A stretch of DNA of 64,000 bases, from NCBI RefSeq assembly GCF_002379085.1, contig NZ_NBZW01000016.1:36686-100685 (forward strand), in the 5' to 3' direction. The first letter of the stretch is position 1. Each line of letters starts with the position of its first letter. The translations under genes were made by a program, and so were the position numbers. Under the pieces are notes generated by a model. The model was given only the letters and a program-made list of their open reading frames with translations, made no database searches and had not been told where the DNA came from. This document shows, piece after piece, positions 51,626 through 60,283 of this stretch. The stretch is from Polaromonas sp. AET17H-212. GTDB taxonomy: Bacteria > Pseudomonadota > Gammaproteobacteria > Burkholderiales > Burkholderiaceae_C.

Positions 51626-52636
51626 TCAGAACAGCTGCAGGCTGACCCAGTAGGCGATGGCGGCCACAAAGGCCGAGGCCGGGATCGTGAAAACCCAGGC
51701 CCAGACAATGTTGCCGGCCACGCCCCAACGCACGGCCGAGGCGCGCTGGGTGGAGCCCACGCCAACGATGGCACCGGTGATGGTGTGCGTGGTCGACACC
51801 GGAATGCCCAGGCCGGTGGCCAGGAACAGCGTGATGGCGCCGCCGGTTTCCGCACAGAAGCCGCCCACAGGCTTGAGCTTGGTGATTTTCTGGCCCATGG
51901 TTTTCACGATGCGCCAGCCGCCGAACATGGTGCCCGCGGCAATCGCGACGTAACAGCTGACAATCGCCCAGGTGGGCGGGGCGCTGTCGCTGGCCGAGGT
52001 GTAGCCGGTGGCGATCAGCAGCATCCAGATGATGCCGATGGTTTTCTGCGCATCGTTGCCGCCATGGCCCAGGCTGTAGGCGCCGGCCGAGACCAGCTGC
52101 AGGCGCCGGAACCAGCGGTCCACGCGCGATGGTGTGGCGCGCCGGCAGACCCAGGCCACCAGCACCATCATCAGCGAACCGAGCAGAAAGCCCAGCAGCG
52201 GCGAGACAAAAATGAAGGCCACGGTTTTCAGGATGCCGCCGCCTATCAGCGCCCCGGCGCCCGACTTGGCCATCACCGCGCCGACGATGCCGCCAATCAG
52301 CGCATGCGAGGAACTGCTCGGGATGCCGTAGTACCAGGTCACCAGGTTCCAGCTGATGGCGCCTATCAGCGCGCCGAACACCACATGGGTGTCGACAATC
52401 CCCGGCTGCACGATGCCCTTGCCCACGGTGGCGGCCACGCTGAGGTGAAAGACAAAGATGGCGACAAAATTGAAGACCGCGGCAAACAGCACCGCTTGCC
52501 CGGGCTTGAGCACGCCGGTCGACACCACGGTGGCGATCGAGTTGGCTGCATCATGAAAACCATTCATGAAGTCGAAGGCCACGGCCAGAATGACCAGCAT
52601 GACCACCACCCACAGGGCCGTCTGTACGGTCTCCAT
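51626..52636 (-). CDS. pit: Low-affinity inorganic phosphate transporter (PiT family)
   Basis: A 336-residue inner-membrane phosphate:H+ symporter with about ten helices. The two PiT signatures are FDFMNGFHDAANSIATVVST (N-terminal) and SLGHGGNDAQKTIGIIWMLL plus PVSTTHTITGAIVGVG (C-terminal). It starts two bases after the DUF47 gene stop, the classical DUF47-pit pair. The candidate Pho box upstream of DUF47 would control both. Confidence 0.94.
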   Translation of the reverse strand: METVQTALWVVVMLVILAVAFDFMNGFHDAANSIATVVSTGVLKPGQAVLFAAVFNFVAIFVFHLSVAATVGKGIVQPGIVDTHVVFGALIGAISWNLVTWYYGIPSSSSHALIGGIVGAVMAKSGAGALIGGGILKTVAFIFVSPLLGFLLGSLMMVLVAWVCRRATPSRVDRWFRRLQLVSAGAYSLGHGGNDAQKTIGIIWMLLIATGYTSASDSAPPTWAIVSCYVAIAAGTMFGGWRIVKTMGQKITKLKPVGGFCAETGGAITLFLATGLGIPVSTTHTITGAIVGVGSTQRASAVRWGVAGNIVWAWVFTIPASAFVAAIAYWVSLQLF

Positions 52637-52638
52637 GT

Positions 52639-53286
52639 TCAGGAATTTTCGAGGACGATGCCCTCGATCAGGTTGGCCACGTCCTCGCATTTGTCCGTGA
52701 TGGTTTCCAGCAACTCGTAAATCGCCTTGAGCTTGATGACTTCGCGCACGTCAGGCTCTTCGCGAAACAGCTTGCTCATGGCCGAGCGCATGACGCGGTC
52801 GGCATCGGACTCGAGCTTGTCGATTTCCTCGCAGGTCTTCAGGGCGGCTTCGGCCGTGGCCGCGTCGCTGAGCTTGCCGATCAGCGCGACCGCGTCTTTC
52901 AGGCGTTCGCAGCATTTGACGCTGAGGTCCGTCAGGCGCACGATCTCCTCGGTCATGTGGTGCACGTCGTACAGCGCCATGGTTTCGGCGGAGTCCTGGA
53001 TCAGGTCGCAGACATCGTCCATGGTGTTGATCAGCGAATGGATCTGCTCACGGTCGATGGGCGTGATGAAGGTCTTGTGCAACATGCGGTTGACCTCCTG
53101 CGTGATCCGGTCGGCTGCACGCTCGGCGTTGTCGACCTCCCGGTTGAAGGCCTCGCGCTTCTGCACATCGCTGTAGTTGGCCACCAGGTTGGAGAACGCG
53201 TGGGCGGCCTCCACGATGCGGTCAGCATGCTGGTTGAACAACTCGAAAAAATTGCCTTCACGCGGCAACAGTTTGCCAAACAGCAT
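52639..53286 (-). CDS. DUF47 (PhoU-like) protein partner of the phosphate transporter
   Basis: A 215-residue helical protein: MLFGKLLPREGNFFELFNQH, VDNAERAADRITQEVNRMLH, FITPIDREQIHSLINTMDD and LYELLETITDKCEDVANLIEG-like repeats of the PhoU fold. DUF47 proteins regulate PiT transporters. ATG 53284-53286 is six bases after AGGAG; an in-frame TTG two codons earlier falls too close to the ribosome site. Confidence 0.93.
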   Translation of the reverse strand: MLFGKLLPREGNFFELFNQHADRIVEAAHAFSNLVANYSDVQKREAFNREVDNAERAADRITQEVNRMLHKTFITPIDREQIHSLINTMDDVCDLIQDSAETMALYDVHHMTEEIVRLTDLSVKCCERLKDAVALIGKLSDAATAEAALKTCEEIDKLESDADRVMRSAMSKLFREEPDVREVIKLKAIYELLETITDKCEDVANLIEGIVLENS

Positions 53287-53307
53287 CTTCAACTCCTAAA
53301 GCGGTAC

Positions 53308-53336
53308 ATGTCAGATATATGACAAATTCATGACTT
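53308..53336 (-). promoter_or_regulatory. Candidate Pho box with three direct repeats
   Basis: On the minus strand: AAGTCAT-gaat-TTGTCAT-atat-CTGACAT, three CTGTCAT-like heptamers spaced 11 bases apart with A/T-rich spacers, as in PhoB sites. It ends 21 bases before the DUF47 start. The -10 box is unclear (GTACCG or similar), and the leader would be short. The context (DUF47-pit) supports PhoB control. Confidence 0.65.
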
Positions 53337-53347
53337 CCGGGAGTTTA

Positions 53348-53425
53348 ACGCCCCCACGGTTGCGCACCGGGTGCGCTCCCTGCCTCCCGTGGGGGCCGCT
53401 GCGCCTGCGGCCCCTGCTTGGCCAA
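53348..53425 (+). repeat. Family B repeat, shortened copy
   Basis: CGCCCCCACGGTTGCGCACC, CTCCCTGCCTCCCGTGGGGG, CCGCTGCGCCTGCGGCCCCTGC; the middle GGTCTGGCAAAGCC hairpin of other copies is missing. It lies between the DUF486 gene's stop and the Pho box. Confidence 0.85.
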
Positions 53426-53456
53426 GAGCCACTCATGGTCAATCGCAAGGCCCGGC

Positions 53457-53819
53457 TCAGGCCGAACGGAAGATGAAATACACCGCGCCCACCATGCACA
53501 GCGCCGCCCACAGGTAGTCGAGCTTGAGCGGCTCGTTGAGGTAAAACACCGCGAAGGGCACAAACACGGTCAGCGTGATGACCTCCTGCATGATCTTGAG
53601 CTGCCCGATGTTGTACATCGTGAAGCCGATGCGGTTGCCCGGCACCTGCAGCAAGTACTCGAACAGCGCAATGCTCCAGCTGGCCAGCGCCGCGATGTAC
53701 CAGGGCGAGGTCGCCAGGTTCTTCAGGTGACCGTACCAGGCAAACGTCATGAAGACGTTGGACAGCAGCAGCAGTCCAATGGCTTGCGCCGAAACCGGAA
53801 GGGATTGTAGAAATTGCAT
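53457..53819 (-). CDS. DUF486-family membrane protein
   Basis: A 120-residue protein with four hydrophobic helices: LLLLSNVFMTFAWYGHLKN, WYIAALASWSIALFEYLLQVP, GFTMYNIGQLKIMQEVITL and LNEPLKLDYLWAALCMVGAV. These match the DUF486 family, distant relatives of the small multidrug/EamA fold, of unknown substrate. Start ATG 53817-53819; a longer open frame upstream lacks homology. Confidence 0.88.
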   Translation of the reverse strand: MQFLQSLPVSAQAIGLLLLSNVFMTFAWYGHLKNLATSPWYIAALASWSIALFEYLLQVPGNRIGFTMYNIGQLKIMQEVITLTVFVPFAVFYLNEPLKLDYLWAALCMVGAVYFIFRSA

Positions 53820-53896
53820 AAAACTCCGTGCTCGGGGGAGCAAACCAGCGAATTCACCCAACGATCTTAGCCGCCACGCGCCGCCTCGGCGCGGAC

Positions 53897-54550
53897 TCAA
53901 GCCCGGGCAATCCAGCGCTGATGGGCAGCGAGTTTTTCCACATCGCGCCAGGACCGGCACTGCCCGGCCATGCGCGGCCAGATGCGCAGCAACAGCTCAC
54001 ACTCGGCCAGCGTGTCGGCCGCCGCCTGGTGCCGGGGCGCGCAGACAATGCCGAAATGGGCCAGCCATTCGTCCAGCGCGCGCGCCTTGACCTTCTCATG
54101 GGTCACGGCGCACAGCTGCTCAATGTCCACCCAGCGGTTCGGCAACCCCGTGCCCAGGTGCTGCACGACATGCCGGCCAATCATGGCCTGGTCGAACGGG
54201 GCGTGAAAGGCCAGCAACGGCGAGTCGCCCACGAAGTCGGCAAAGGCGCGCAGGGCCTGGTCGGGCGGCACCCCTTCGCTCTGGCGCTGCAACCCGATGC
54301 CATGCAGCAGGATGTTGTCCTTGGCTGATGCAACCGACGACTGGCGCAGCACCACCTCAAAACTGTCGCCCGGCAGGATGCTCAGGCGTTTGGCCGCCCA
54401 GTCCACCTGCACGGCAATGGCGGCGATCGCCAGCAGCTGGTCGCGCTGCGGATCCAGCCCACTGGTCTCCACATCGAGCACCACCCAGCGCGCCTCATCC
54501 GCGCCGGCCAGCGCGGCGAAGGGCTTTTTCAGCCAGTCCGCCCAGCTCAT
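53897..54550 (-). CDS. DnaQ-like 3'-5' exonuclease (DEDDh)
   Basis: A 217-residue exonuclease: exo I VVLDVETSGLDPQRDQLLAI, exo II LLAFHAPFDQAMIGRHV, exo III RHQAAADTLAECELLL. It is a single-domain protein of the kind encoded next to cNMP/CBS/DUF294 proteins in many proteobacteria. Its ATG overlaps the stop of that upstream gene (ATGA). The pair likely share a role in nucleotide signalling or RNA turnover; this is inference. Confidence 0.9.
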   Translation of the reverse strand: MSWADWLKKPFAALAGADEARWVVLDVETSGLDPQRDQLLAIAAIAVQVDWAAKRLSILPGDSFEVVLRQSSVASAKDNILLHGIGLQRQSEGVPPDQALRAFADFVGDSPLLAFHAPFDQAMIGRHVVQHLGTGLPNRWVDIEQLCAVTHEKVKARALDEWLAHFGIVCAPRHQAAADTLAECELLLRIWPRMAGQCRSWRDVEKLAAHQRWIARA

Positions 54551-56460
54551 CGCTCATAGTCCAGCTGCAGGCGCTGCTGCAGCGAACGCGCCACGCGAAA
54601 CGACTCGCGCAGGATGCGCCTGTCGATGTCGTTGAGACGATCGACTTTCAGGTGGTTCGGCTGCTGCGGCGAGGCCGTGCCTTCGAGCTGCACGCGCAGG
54701 CGCAGGGTCTGCAGGAACTCGAAGCCGCTGACCCAGCCCTGGTATTCGGACGGGGCCAGCCCCAGCAGCGTACCGACAGCGTCCAGCCGCTCCCGGGTGT
54801 TGGTGGCCGTCACGCCGCGGCTGAGCGAATAAATGCGGGCGACATCGACAAAAATCGCGGCGCCCTGCAGTTTGAGGTCGATCATGCCGCCGTCGCCCAC
54901 CGCAATGCTGCCGGTCCAGTTCAGCGGCGGGCTGTGGATCAGCGCATTGGTCGCCAGCTGCTTGATGAAACGCGGCGCGCGCCGCGCCGACTCGCTGACC
55001 TCCTGGCGCAGGCTGTCGGCCAGGCGTGCATCACCGGCCAGCGGCCGGAAGTCGAAGTAAATGCTGGCATTGAGCAAATCCTCGGGCGCCCCGTGTTCTA
55101 TCCAGTGCGCAAAACGTTCGCGCCACTGGCGCAGGGTCAGGCAACAGGCCGGCTCGCTGGCCATGATGCCGCCGCGGCACAGCGGGTAGCCGCAGGCGTC
55201 GAGCGCGACGTTGACGTCACGGGCAAAACGCAGCGCGGCCTCACGCTGGGCCGGCGTCGTGTCGTCGGGCAGGATCAGCGCGTTGTCCTGGTCGGTCGCA
55301 ATGGTCTGCTCGCTGCGCCCTTCGGAGCCCAGCGCCAGCCAGCACAGGCGGCCCAGGTCGATACCGTGCGCCTGGGCCTGAATCTCCAGCAGGCGCAAGG
55401 TGAGCACGTCGTTGAGGTGGCTGATCAGCGCCGTGAGCTGGCGCGCATGCACCCCCTGGCCCAGCAGGCTGTGCGCAAACCGCCGGATGTCCTGCGCCAC
55501 GATCTTGAGCATCTCCACATCGGCGGCAGAACGGATCGAGGTGCTGACCTGCTTGAGGCTCAGGCGCTGCATGGCAAACAGGTCACGCTCCGACACCACA
55601 CCCACGGCGACCCCGTCGCGCGTGACCGGCACATGGCGGATGCCGTGTTTGCTCATCAGCAGGGCCGCGTCCAGCGCCGTGTGTTCGTGGCTCAGCGCGA
55701 GCACCGGCTGCACCATGGCCTGCGAGATCGGCGTGTCCAGCGGCAGCGCCGCCAGTGCGACCCGGCCCAGGATGTCATACCGCGTGAGAATGCCCAGCGG
55801 CCGCCCGCCTTCGTCGGTCACCAGCATGGAGCCGATGCGCTGCTGGTGCATGCGGCCCAGCGCCTCGCGCAGCGGCGTGTCCGGCGGACAGGTCACCGGC
55901 GCCTGGCGCGCAACATCGCCGAGCGGTGTTTCCAGCGACTGTTCGGCCAGCGCCTGCGAGGCATAAGCCACCTGCAGGGCACGCCGCGAGAGATCGAGGA
56001 ACTTCAGGATGCGCCGGTTCAGGAAGTCGGCAAACGGCGGGCTCCGCACGGCCAGCGCATGCATGGAAGCCAGCGGCAGGGCCAGCACAAAGGTGTCGGC
56101 CACGGCGCGGTAGCTCGCGGTCACCGCGCGCTGCGCCAGCGCCGCACTAACGGGAAACAACTCGCCCGGTTCGTAGTGGAAAGCACCGCCCGACAGCTCG
56201 GCCAGGCCGCGCTCGCCGATCACCGCGCCCTGGCGGATGAAGAACAGGTCCGTGACCGGTCCGCTGTCGGGTTCAATCAGGATTTCTTCGGGTGCGAAGT
56301 AGTTCTGCCGGGCATGCCTCAGGAAAAAATCCACATCGCCGGCCTGCATCTGCGCAAACGGCGGATGCCGCATCAGTTCCTGGCGCAAATTGGCCAGCAG
56401 GCTGCTGGACGGACTCAAGTCGGCGTTGAGCGAGGAAAGAGGCTGTTCTGCATCCGTCAC
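54547..56460 (-). CDS. cNMP-binding / CBS pair / DUF294 nucleotidyltransferase-like protein
   Basis: A 637-residue cytosolic signalling protein. Domains: cyclic-nucleotide-binding-like (about 25-150; FAPEEILIEPDSGPVTDLFF), two CBS domains (about 165-290; IGSMLVTDEGGRPLGILTRY, HGIRHVPVTRDGVAVGVVSE), a DUF294 nucleotidyltransferase-like domain (WLALGSEGRSEQTIATDQDN, with the GSxGR and DQD residues) and a C-terminal substrate-binding-like domain. The start is GTG 56458-56460: AAGGAG sits six bases before it, while the ATG nine codons upstream has no ribosome site. It is coupled to the exonuclease gene. Confidence 0.88.
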   Translation of the reverse strand: MTDAEQPLSSLNADLSPSSSLLANLRQELMRHPPFAQMQAGDVDFFLRHARQNYFAPEEILIEPDSGPVTDLFFIRQGAVIGERGLAELSGGAFHYEPGELFPVSAALAQRAVTASYRAVADTFVLALPLASMHALAVRSPPFADFLNRRILKFLDLSRRALQVAYASQALAEQSLETPLGDVARQAPVTCPPDTPLREALGRMHQQRIGSMLVTDEGGRPLGILTRYDILGRVALAALPLDTPISQAMVQPVLALSHEHTALDAALLMSKHGIRHVPVTRDGVAVGVVSERDLFAMQRLSLKQVSTSIRSAADVEMLKIVAQDIRRFAHSLLGQGVHARQLTALISHLNDVLTLRLLEIQAQAHGIDLGRLCWLALGSEGRSEQTIATDQDNALILPDDTTPAQREAALRFARDVNVALDACGYPLCRGGIMASEPACCLTLRQWRERFAHWIEHGAPEDLLNASIYFDFRPLAGDARLADSLRQEVSESARRAPRFIKQLATNALIHSPPLNWTGSIAVGDGGMIDLKLQGAAIFVDVARIYSLSRGVTATNTRERLDAVGTLLGLAPSEYQGWVSGFEFLQTLRLRVQLEGTASPQQPNHLKVDRLNDIDRRILRESFRVARSLQQRLQLDYER

Positions 56461-57095
56461 GGGCGTCTCCTTGTGGCTGCGGATCATTATCCGGGAAGGA
56501 CTTGCTGCTGTGCTGATTCAGCGCAAACCGGGCGATGCGCCGTTCGGGCTGAGCCTGTTGGAGCCTGTGCAAGCCTGAGCCTGTGTGAGTCTTCCTGCAA
56601 GCCGGGTCTCGCCCCGGCGGGCAACTCACTTTTCTTTTGCGTCGCCACGGCCAAAAGAAAAGTAAGCAAAAGAAAAGGCGACCCGATGGTCTGGGTCCCC
56701 TGCGCTACGCTTCGGGGCAACCTCCGGTGCTCGCCTAAAGTGGGGTCGAGCTCGAACTCGCCTTCGGCTCAGACAATCGCTCGCCCTGATCCACTTTCGG
56801 CTGTGCTCCTCGGCCCAGCCCGACGGGTGGAGGAACAAAGACAAATACCAAACACCGAATGCGGGGAGCCATGACGCGCGCAGCGCGTCATGGCGGAGTC
56901 AAGCAGCCGTCATGTTTGCACGCGAGCGCAGCACACGTTGCCAAATGAAGTCCCCCTCCATCGCCCAGCGGGGCGAGGGAGGGGTTAGGGGTGGGAGTGG
57001 GGAGTCACGCCTACTGTCCAAAACGAACTGGGGACGCAGCGTGATGCAACAAAGCATTCGACTCAGCCGACTCGACCGCTACCGCTCGAAGCATC
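56461..57095. repeat. 635-base gene-free region filled by a long dispersed repeat
   Basis: From about 56590 to 57005 I recognise a non-coding sequence I recall from many Xanthomonas and Comamonadaceae genomes: GCAACTCACTTTTCTTTTGC, the hairpin GGCCAAAAGAAAAG / AGCAAAAGAAAAGGCGACCC, CTGCGCTACGCTTCGGGGCA and GATCCACTTTCGG. It is followed by TGACGCGCGCAGCGCGTCA (a hairpin at about 56872-56890) and GGGGCGAGGGAGGGGTTAGG. Short minus-strand frames in it (for example HSRKWIRASDCLSRRR) are recurrent spurious annotations. No real gene is seen. Confidence 0.7.
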
Positions 57096-59195
57096 CTAAA
57101 AACTCGCCTGCAATCCCACCTTCAAACTACGCCCAGGCAACGGCGCCTTTGGAAACGCCGTGCTGGTCAGCACGGAACTCGCACTGTAGGCCAGCCTGTC
57201 GGTGAGGTTGTCCAGGCGTGCAAACCAGAGCAGCGTCGCGGCGCCGGCCTTGACGCGATACGACGCGGCGGCGTTCCACAGCGTGTAGGCGCCCGTGGCG
57301 CCCACCGGCGGTGCGGGTACGCGCTTCTGGGCGGCGTTGTGGTCGAAGCCGAGGCTGGTGCCCCAGGGGCCGCTGGCCCACAGCAGCGAAGCGCCCACGC
57401 GCCAGGGTGCGATGCGCGGCAGCGGCTGGCCGTTGCTGAGGTTGGTGGCGCGCACCACGTCAGCGCGCAGCGCCAGGTCCACCTGCGAGGCGCCTTCCAG
57501 CAGGCGGATGTTGCCGCTGGCCTCAATGCCGGTGAAACGTGCCCGCACCTGCTCGTAACGGAATTCGGCCAGCGGCTTGAACTCGGCACCCGCGGCGGTG
57601 AAACCGGGGTTGCCAGTGTCTTCCACCGGGTTGACCGTGCCATCTTCCGCATTGCGCGTGACACCCGTCGTCTGGTTCAGCGCGATGTAGTTCTTGAAGC
57701 GGCTCACATAGCTGTTGACCTTGAAGCTGTGCCCGCCCGACTTCCAGGCCGCACCCAGATCGAGGTTGCCCGACTGTTCTTTTGTCAGGCTGGCGTTGCC
57801 GACCTCATAGGCGGCCGTGGCAATGTGCGGGCCATCGGCAAACAGTTCATAGTCCCTGGGGGCACGTTCGGTGTAGGCGATGTTGCTGGTCAGTTGCCAG
57901 CCCGGTGCCGCGTTCCACAAGGCACCCAGCGCGTAGCTGCCGGACGTGAAGTCTTTGCTCGCCGGCGTGAAACGCGCCACCCGCGGGTTGCCAAAGGATG
58001 CGACCTGGACCGACTCCCGCCGACCGCCCAGGCTCAGCTTGCCCCAGTCCGTGCCCAGCTCTTCATAGGCAAACACCGCCGACTGCGTCGTCTTGCTGTA
58101 GGGCGCAAAAGCCTCGGCGCCGTCGGCGGAAAAACGATTGGACTCGGCCTGGAATCCCAGCACGCCGTCGAGCCTGCCGAGCTTCGCATGGCGCGCTTCC
58201 AGCCGGAAATCGCTGCCCTTGCTTTTGAACACCGTGCCGGCGGTCGCGCCCTCGAACTCGGTGTGGCCGTAGTCGGTCTGGCTGTACTGGCCCTTGATGC
58301 TCGGGAAGGGCCCGCCGAGGTTGCGCACTTCACCTTCAATCGCATAGCGATTCGACTTCATGGCTATGGTCACCTCGTCTTCGGCCACCGTGCCGTAGGT
58401 GCTGCGGTAATTGCTGGCCGATGCGCCGAGGTAGCCGTTGTCGAAAAACACCGAGCCGCCGACGGCGCCGCCGCTGACCTCGCTGGCCGAGTTGCAGATG
58501 CGCCGCGAGCGGGTGGTGACGCCGGCCTTGGTGCAATTGAGATCGCGCGGCACTTTTGCGTCGCTGGTGTGGCGGTCGAAAGCGTCCACGTGCAGGCTGT
58601 AGCGCTGGTTGCCGCCTTCCAGCAGCACCCCCTTGCCGCGCTCCGAATTGCCGCTGACCAGGCTCAGGTCGGCCTTGCCGCTGATCCCGCCCTGCTCGTC
58701 AAACTGCGGCTCGCGCGGAATGCGGTTGTCGATCACGTTGACCACGCCGCCGACGGCGCTGCCGCCGTACAGCAGGGCGCCGGGGCCGCGCAGCACCTCG
58801 ATGCGTTCGATGCTGATCGGGTCGGCCGTGACCGCGTGGTCATAGCTCAGGCCGGATGCATCGAGCGAGCCGCCACCGTTGGCCAGGATGCGGATGCGGT
58901 CACCGTCCAGCCCGCGGATAACGGGCCGGCTGGCGTTGGGGCCGAAGTAGGTGCTGCTGACGCCAAGTGTGCCGTCCAGCGTTTCACCCAGCGTGGTTTT
59001 GGAGCGCAGCAGCAGACCGGCGCCCGAATACTGCGTGGCGGGGGCCATCAGGTCGGTGGCGCCCAGCGGGTTGCCGGTGACGGTGATTTCCTTTAGCGTG
59101 GGCGCGGGGGCCTGCGCCTGGGCCGGCACGCTGGCCAGGGCGAGCAGGGACAGCGTGGCCGTGCCGATGGCAGGGCGGGGGAATGGTTTTTTCAT
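57096..59195 (-). CDS. znuD: TonB-dependent outer-membrane receptor, probably for zinc (ZnuD-like)
   Basis: A 699-residue receptor. Signal peptide MKKPFPRPAIGTATLSLLAL (cut after AQA), then a TonB-box-like LKEITVTGNPL, a plug (SRPVIRGLDGDRIRILANGG, VLRGPGALLYGGSAVGGVVN) and a 22-strand barrel ending in LKVGLQASF with terminal Phe. The loop HTSDAKVPRDLNCTKAGVTT, then RRICNSASE, has Cys and His spacing as in ZnuD metal loops. It is the last gene of the operon headed by a Zur-like regulator, which supports zinc as ligand. The TonB/ExbBD genes are elsewhere. Confidence 0.82.
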   Translation of the reverse strand: MKKPFPRPAIGTATLSLLALASVPAQAQAPAPTLKEITVTGNPLGATDLMAPATQYSGAGLLLRSKTTLGETLDGTLGVSSTYFGPNASRPVIRGLDGDRIRILANGGGSLDASGLSYDHAVTADPISIERIEVLRGPGALLYGGSAVGGVVNVIDNRIPREPQFDEQGGISGKADLSLVSGNSERGKGVLLEGGNQRYSLHVDAFDRHTSDAKVPRDLNCTKAGVTTRSRRICNSASEVSGGAVGGSVFFDNGYLGASASNYRSTYGTVAEDEVTIAMKSNRYAIEGEVRNLGGPFPSIKGQYSQTDYGHTEFEGATAGTVFKSKGSDFRLEARHAKLGRLDGVLGFQAESNRFSADGAEAFAPYSKTTQSAVFAYEELGTDWGKLSLGGRRESVQVASFGNPRVARFTPASKDFTSGSYALGALWNAAPGWQLTSNIAYTERAPRDYELFADGPHIATAAYEVGNASLTKEQSGNLDLGAAWKSGGHSFKVNSYVSRFKNYIALNQTTGVTRNAEDGTVNPVEDTGNPGFTAAGAEFKPLAEFRYEQVRARFTGIEASGNIRLLEGASQVDLALRADVVRATNLSNGQPLPRIAPWRVGASLLWASGPWGTSLGFDHNAAQKRVPAPPVGATGAYTLWNAAASYRVKAGAATLLWFARLDNLTDRLAYSASSVLTSTAFPKAPLPGRSLKVGLQASF

Positions 59196-59271
59196 GGGGA
59201 CTCGTTGAATCGGAAGACGGAAACACCGTGTCCATGCCGGCAGGCATCACACGGGACTTCAGGGAAGGGAT

Positions 59272-59661
59272 TCAGCGAGCCAGGGGCGGACCGCGCGCTT
59301 CAAAAAGCGCGGCCCAACGGGCGAGTACCTCGCCCTCCAGAAAGTGAAAGACTAACGGCGACAGCACCATCGGCAGCACCAGCAGGGGCAGCGCGGGAGG
59401 CGCCTGGCTGTGGCAAAGCTGGTCGAAGACGCGGCAATCGGAATCATTGACGTGGGCCGAGAACAGCTCGTCCATCCAGCCGTGGCCATGCGCCAGGCCG
59501 CCGGCTTCAACCGCATGGGCCTGCGTCTGCTTGTGCGCAGCCTGCGGGTGGTCGCCCGCCCGGTGGACCACGCCGTGCATCAGGCCCAACACCGGCGCAA
59601 GCAGCAGCACCAGGGCCAGATAGCCCCAGGCCGCCCGCCAAACCACGCGCCGCAAGACCAT
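59272..59661 (-). CDS. His-rich small membrane protein of the metal operon
   Basis: A 129-residue protein with an N-terminal hydrophobic segment (RAAWGYLALVLLLAPVLGLM), a His-rich middle (HGVVHRAGDHPQAAHKQTQA, GLAHGHGWMDEL, SAHVNDSDCRVFDQLCHSQ) and a second hydrophobic segment before a short tail. DCRxFDQL resembles DUF2946-like proteins of metal-uptake loci. It starts five bases after the DUF3299 gene stop. Likely a periplasm-facing metal ligand protein; function unproven. Confidence 0.75.
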   Translation of the reverse strand: MVLRRVVWRAAWGYLALVLLLAPVLGLMHGVVHRAGDHPQAAHKQTQAHAVEAGGLAHGHGWMDELFSAHVNDSDCRVFDQLCHSQAPPALPLLVLPMVLSPLVFHFLEGEVLARWAALFEARGPPLAR

Positions 59662-59666
59662 GGGGT

Positions 59667-60251
59667 TTACTTCACCGTCACCGCATCGTTGATGCGGTAA
59701 TACAGGCCGTACGAGTCGTCATGCAGCACCTGCAGGCGGCCTTCCACCACCACCGCCTCCATGCTGTAGTCAACCGGCGTCCTGGTCTTGACCTCGACCA
59801 TGCTCTCGGGCCCACCCGGCAGGCAGAAGGAGCAGGTCAGCGGCACCGACGACAACAGGAAGTGGCGCTGCTTTTTGCCCGGCTCCAGCGGCATCATGAA
59901 GCCCTGGATGCGCTGTATTTTCCCGTTCATGCCGAGCTGGCCCTCATTGAACACCGGCAGGATGCGGTTTTTCTCATTCTTGGTTTTCACGTCGGTCAGC
60001 ACCGACCAGGGCACCACATCGCCGCGCGGGGCCAGCGGCGCAAACGGGCTGTTGGCCCCGTGCACACCCGCGCCCTGCCCGGCCGGCAGATCAATGCTGC
60101 CAAGCGGCGCAGGCGCCGCCTTGCCCGTCGCGGGCTTGCCGCTGCCGGCAGGCAGGGGTGAGCTCAACTGCGCATTTGTACTTCCGGCGGCCAGCAGCAG
60201 CGACAGCAATAGCGGCGAGGCCTTGGAAACTGTGCAAGCAGAAATAGTCAT
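59667..60251 (-). CDS. DUF3299-domain periplasmic protein
   Basis: A 194-residue protein with a signal peptide (VSKASPLLLSLLLAAGSTNA), a Pro/Ala/Gly linker and a DUF3299 domain: WSVLTDVKTKNEKNRILPVF, RIQGFMMPLEPGKKQRHFLL, SSVPLTCSFCLPGGPESMVE. CSFC could bind metal. The start ATG 60249-60251 has GGAGAA upstream. In Pseudomonas aeruginosa a DUF3299 gene (PA4066) ends a Zur-regulated operon with a MacB-like ABC pair; the same set is present here. Confidence 0.82.
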   Translation of the reverse strand: MTISACTVSKASPLLLSLLLAAGSTNAQLSSPLPAGSGKPATGKAAPAPLGSIDLPAGQGAGVHGANSPFAPLAPRGDVVPWSVLTDVKTKNEKNRILPVFNEGQLGMNGKIQRIQGFMMPLEPGKKQRHFLLSSVPLTCSFCLPGGPESMVEVKTRTPVDYSMEAVVVEGRLQVLHDDSYGLYYRINDAVTVK

Positions 60252-60283
60252 GGGTTCTCCAGAAACGTTGCGGTGGCGGCGCG

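Noticed and set aside
56626..56844. Short minus-strand protein in the long repeat (HSRKWIRASDCLSRRR)
   Set aside because: It recurs wherever the repeat occurs, has no ribosome site, and the region's hairpins point to non-coding sequence.
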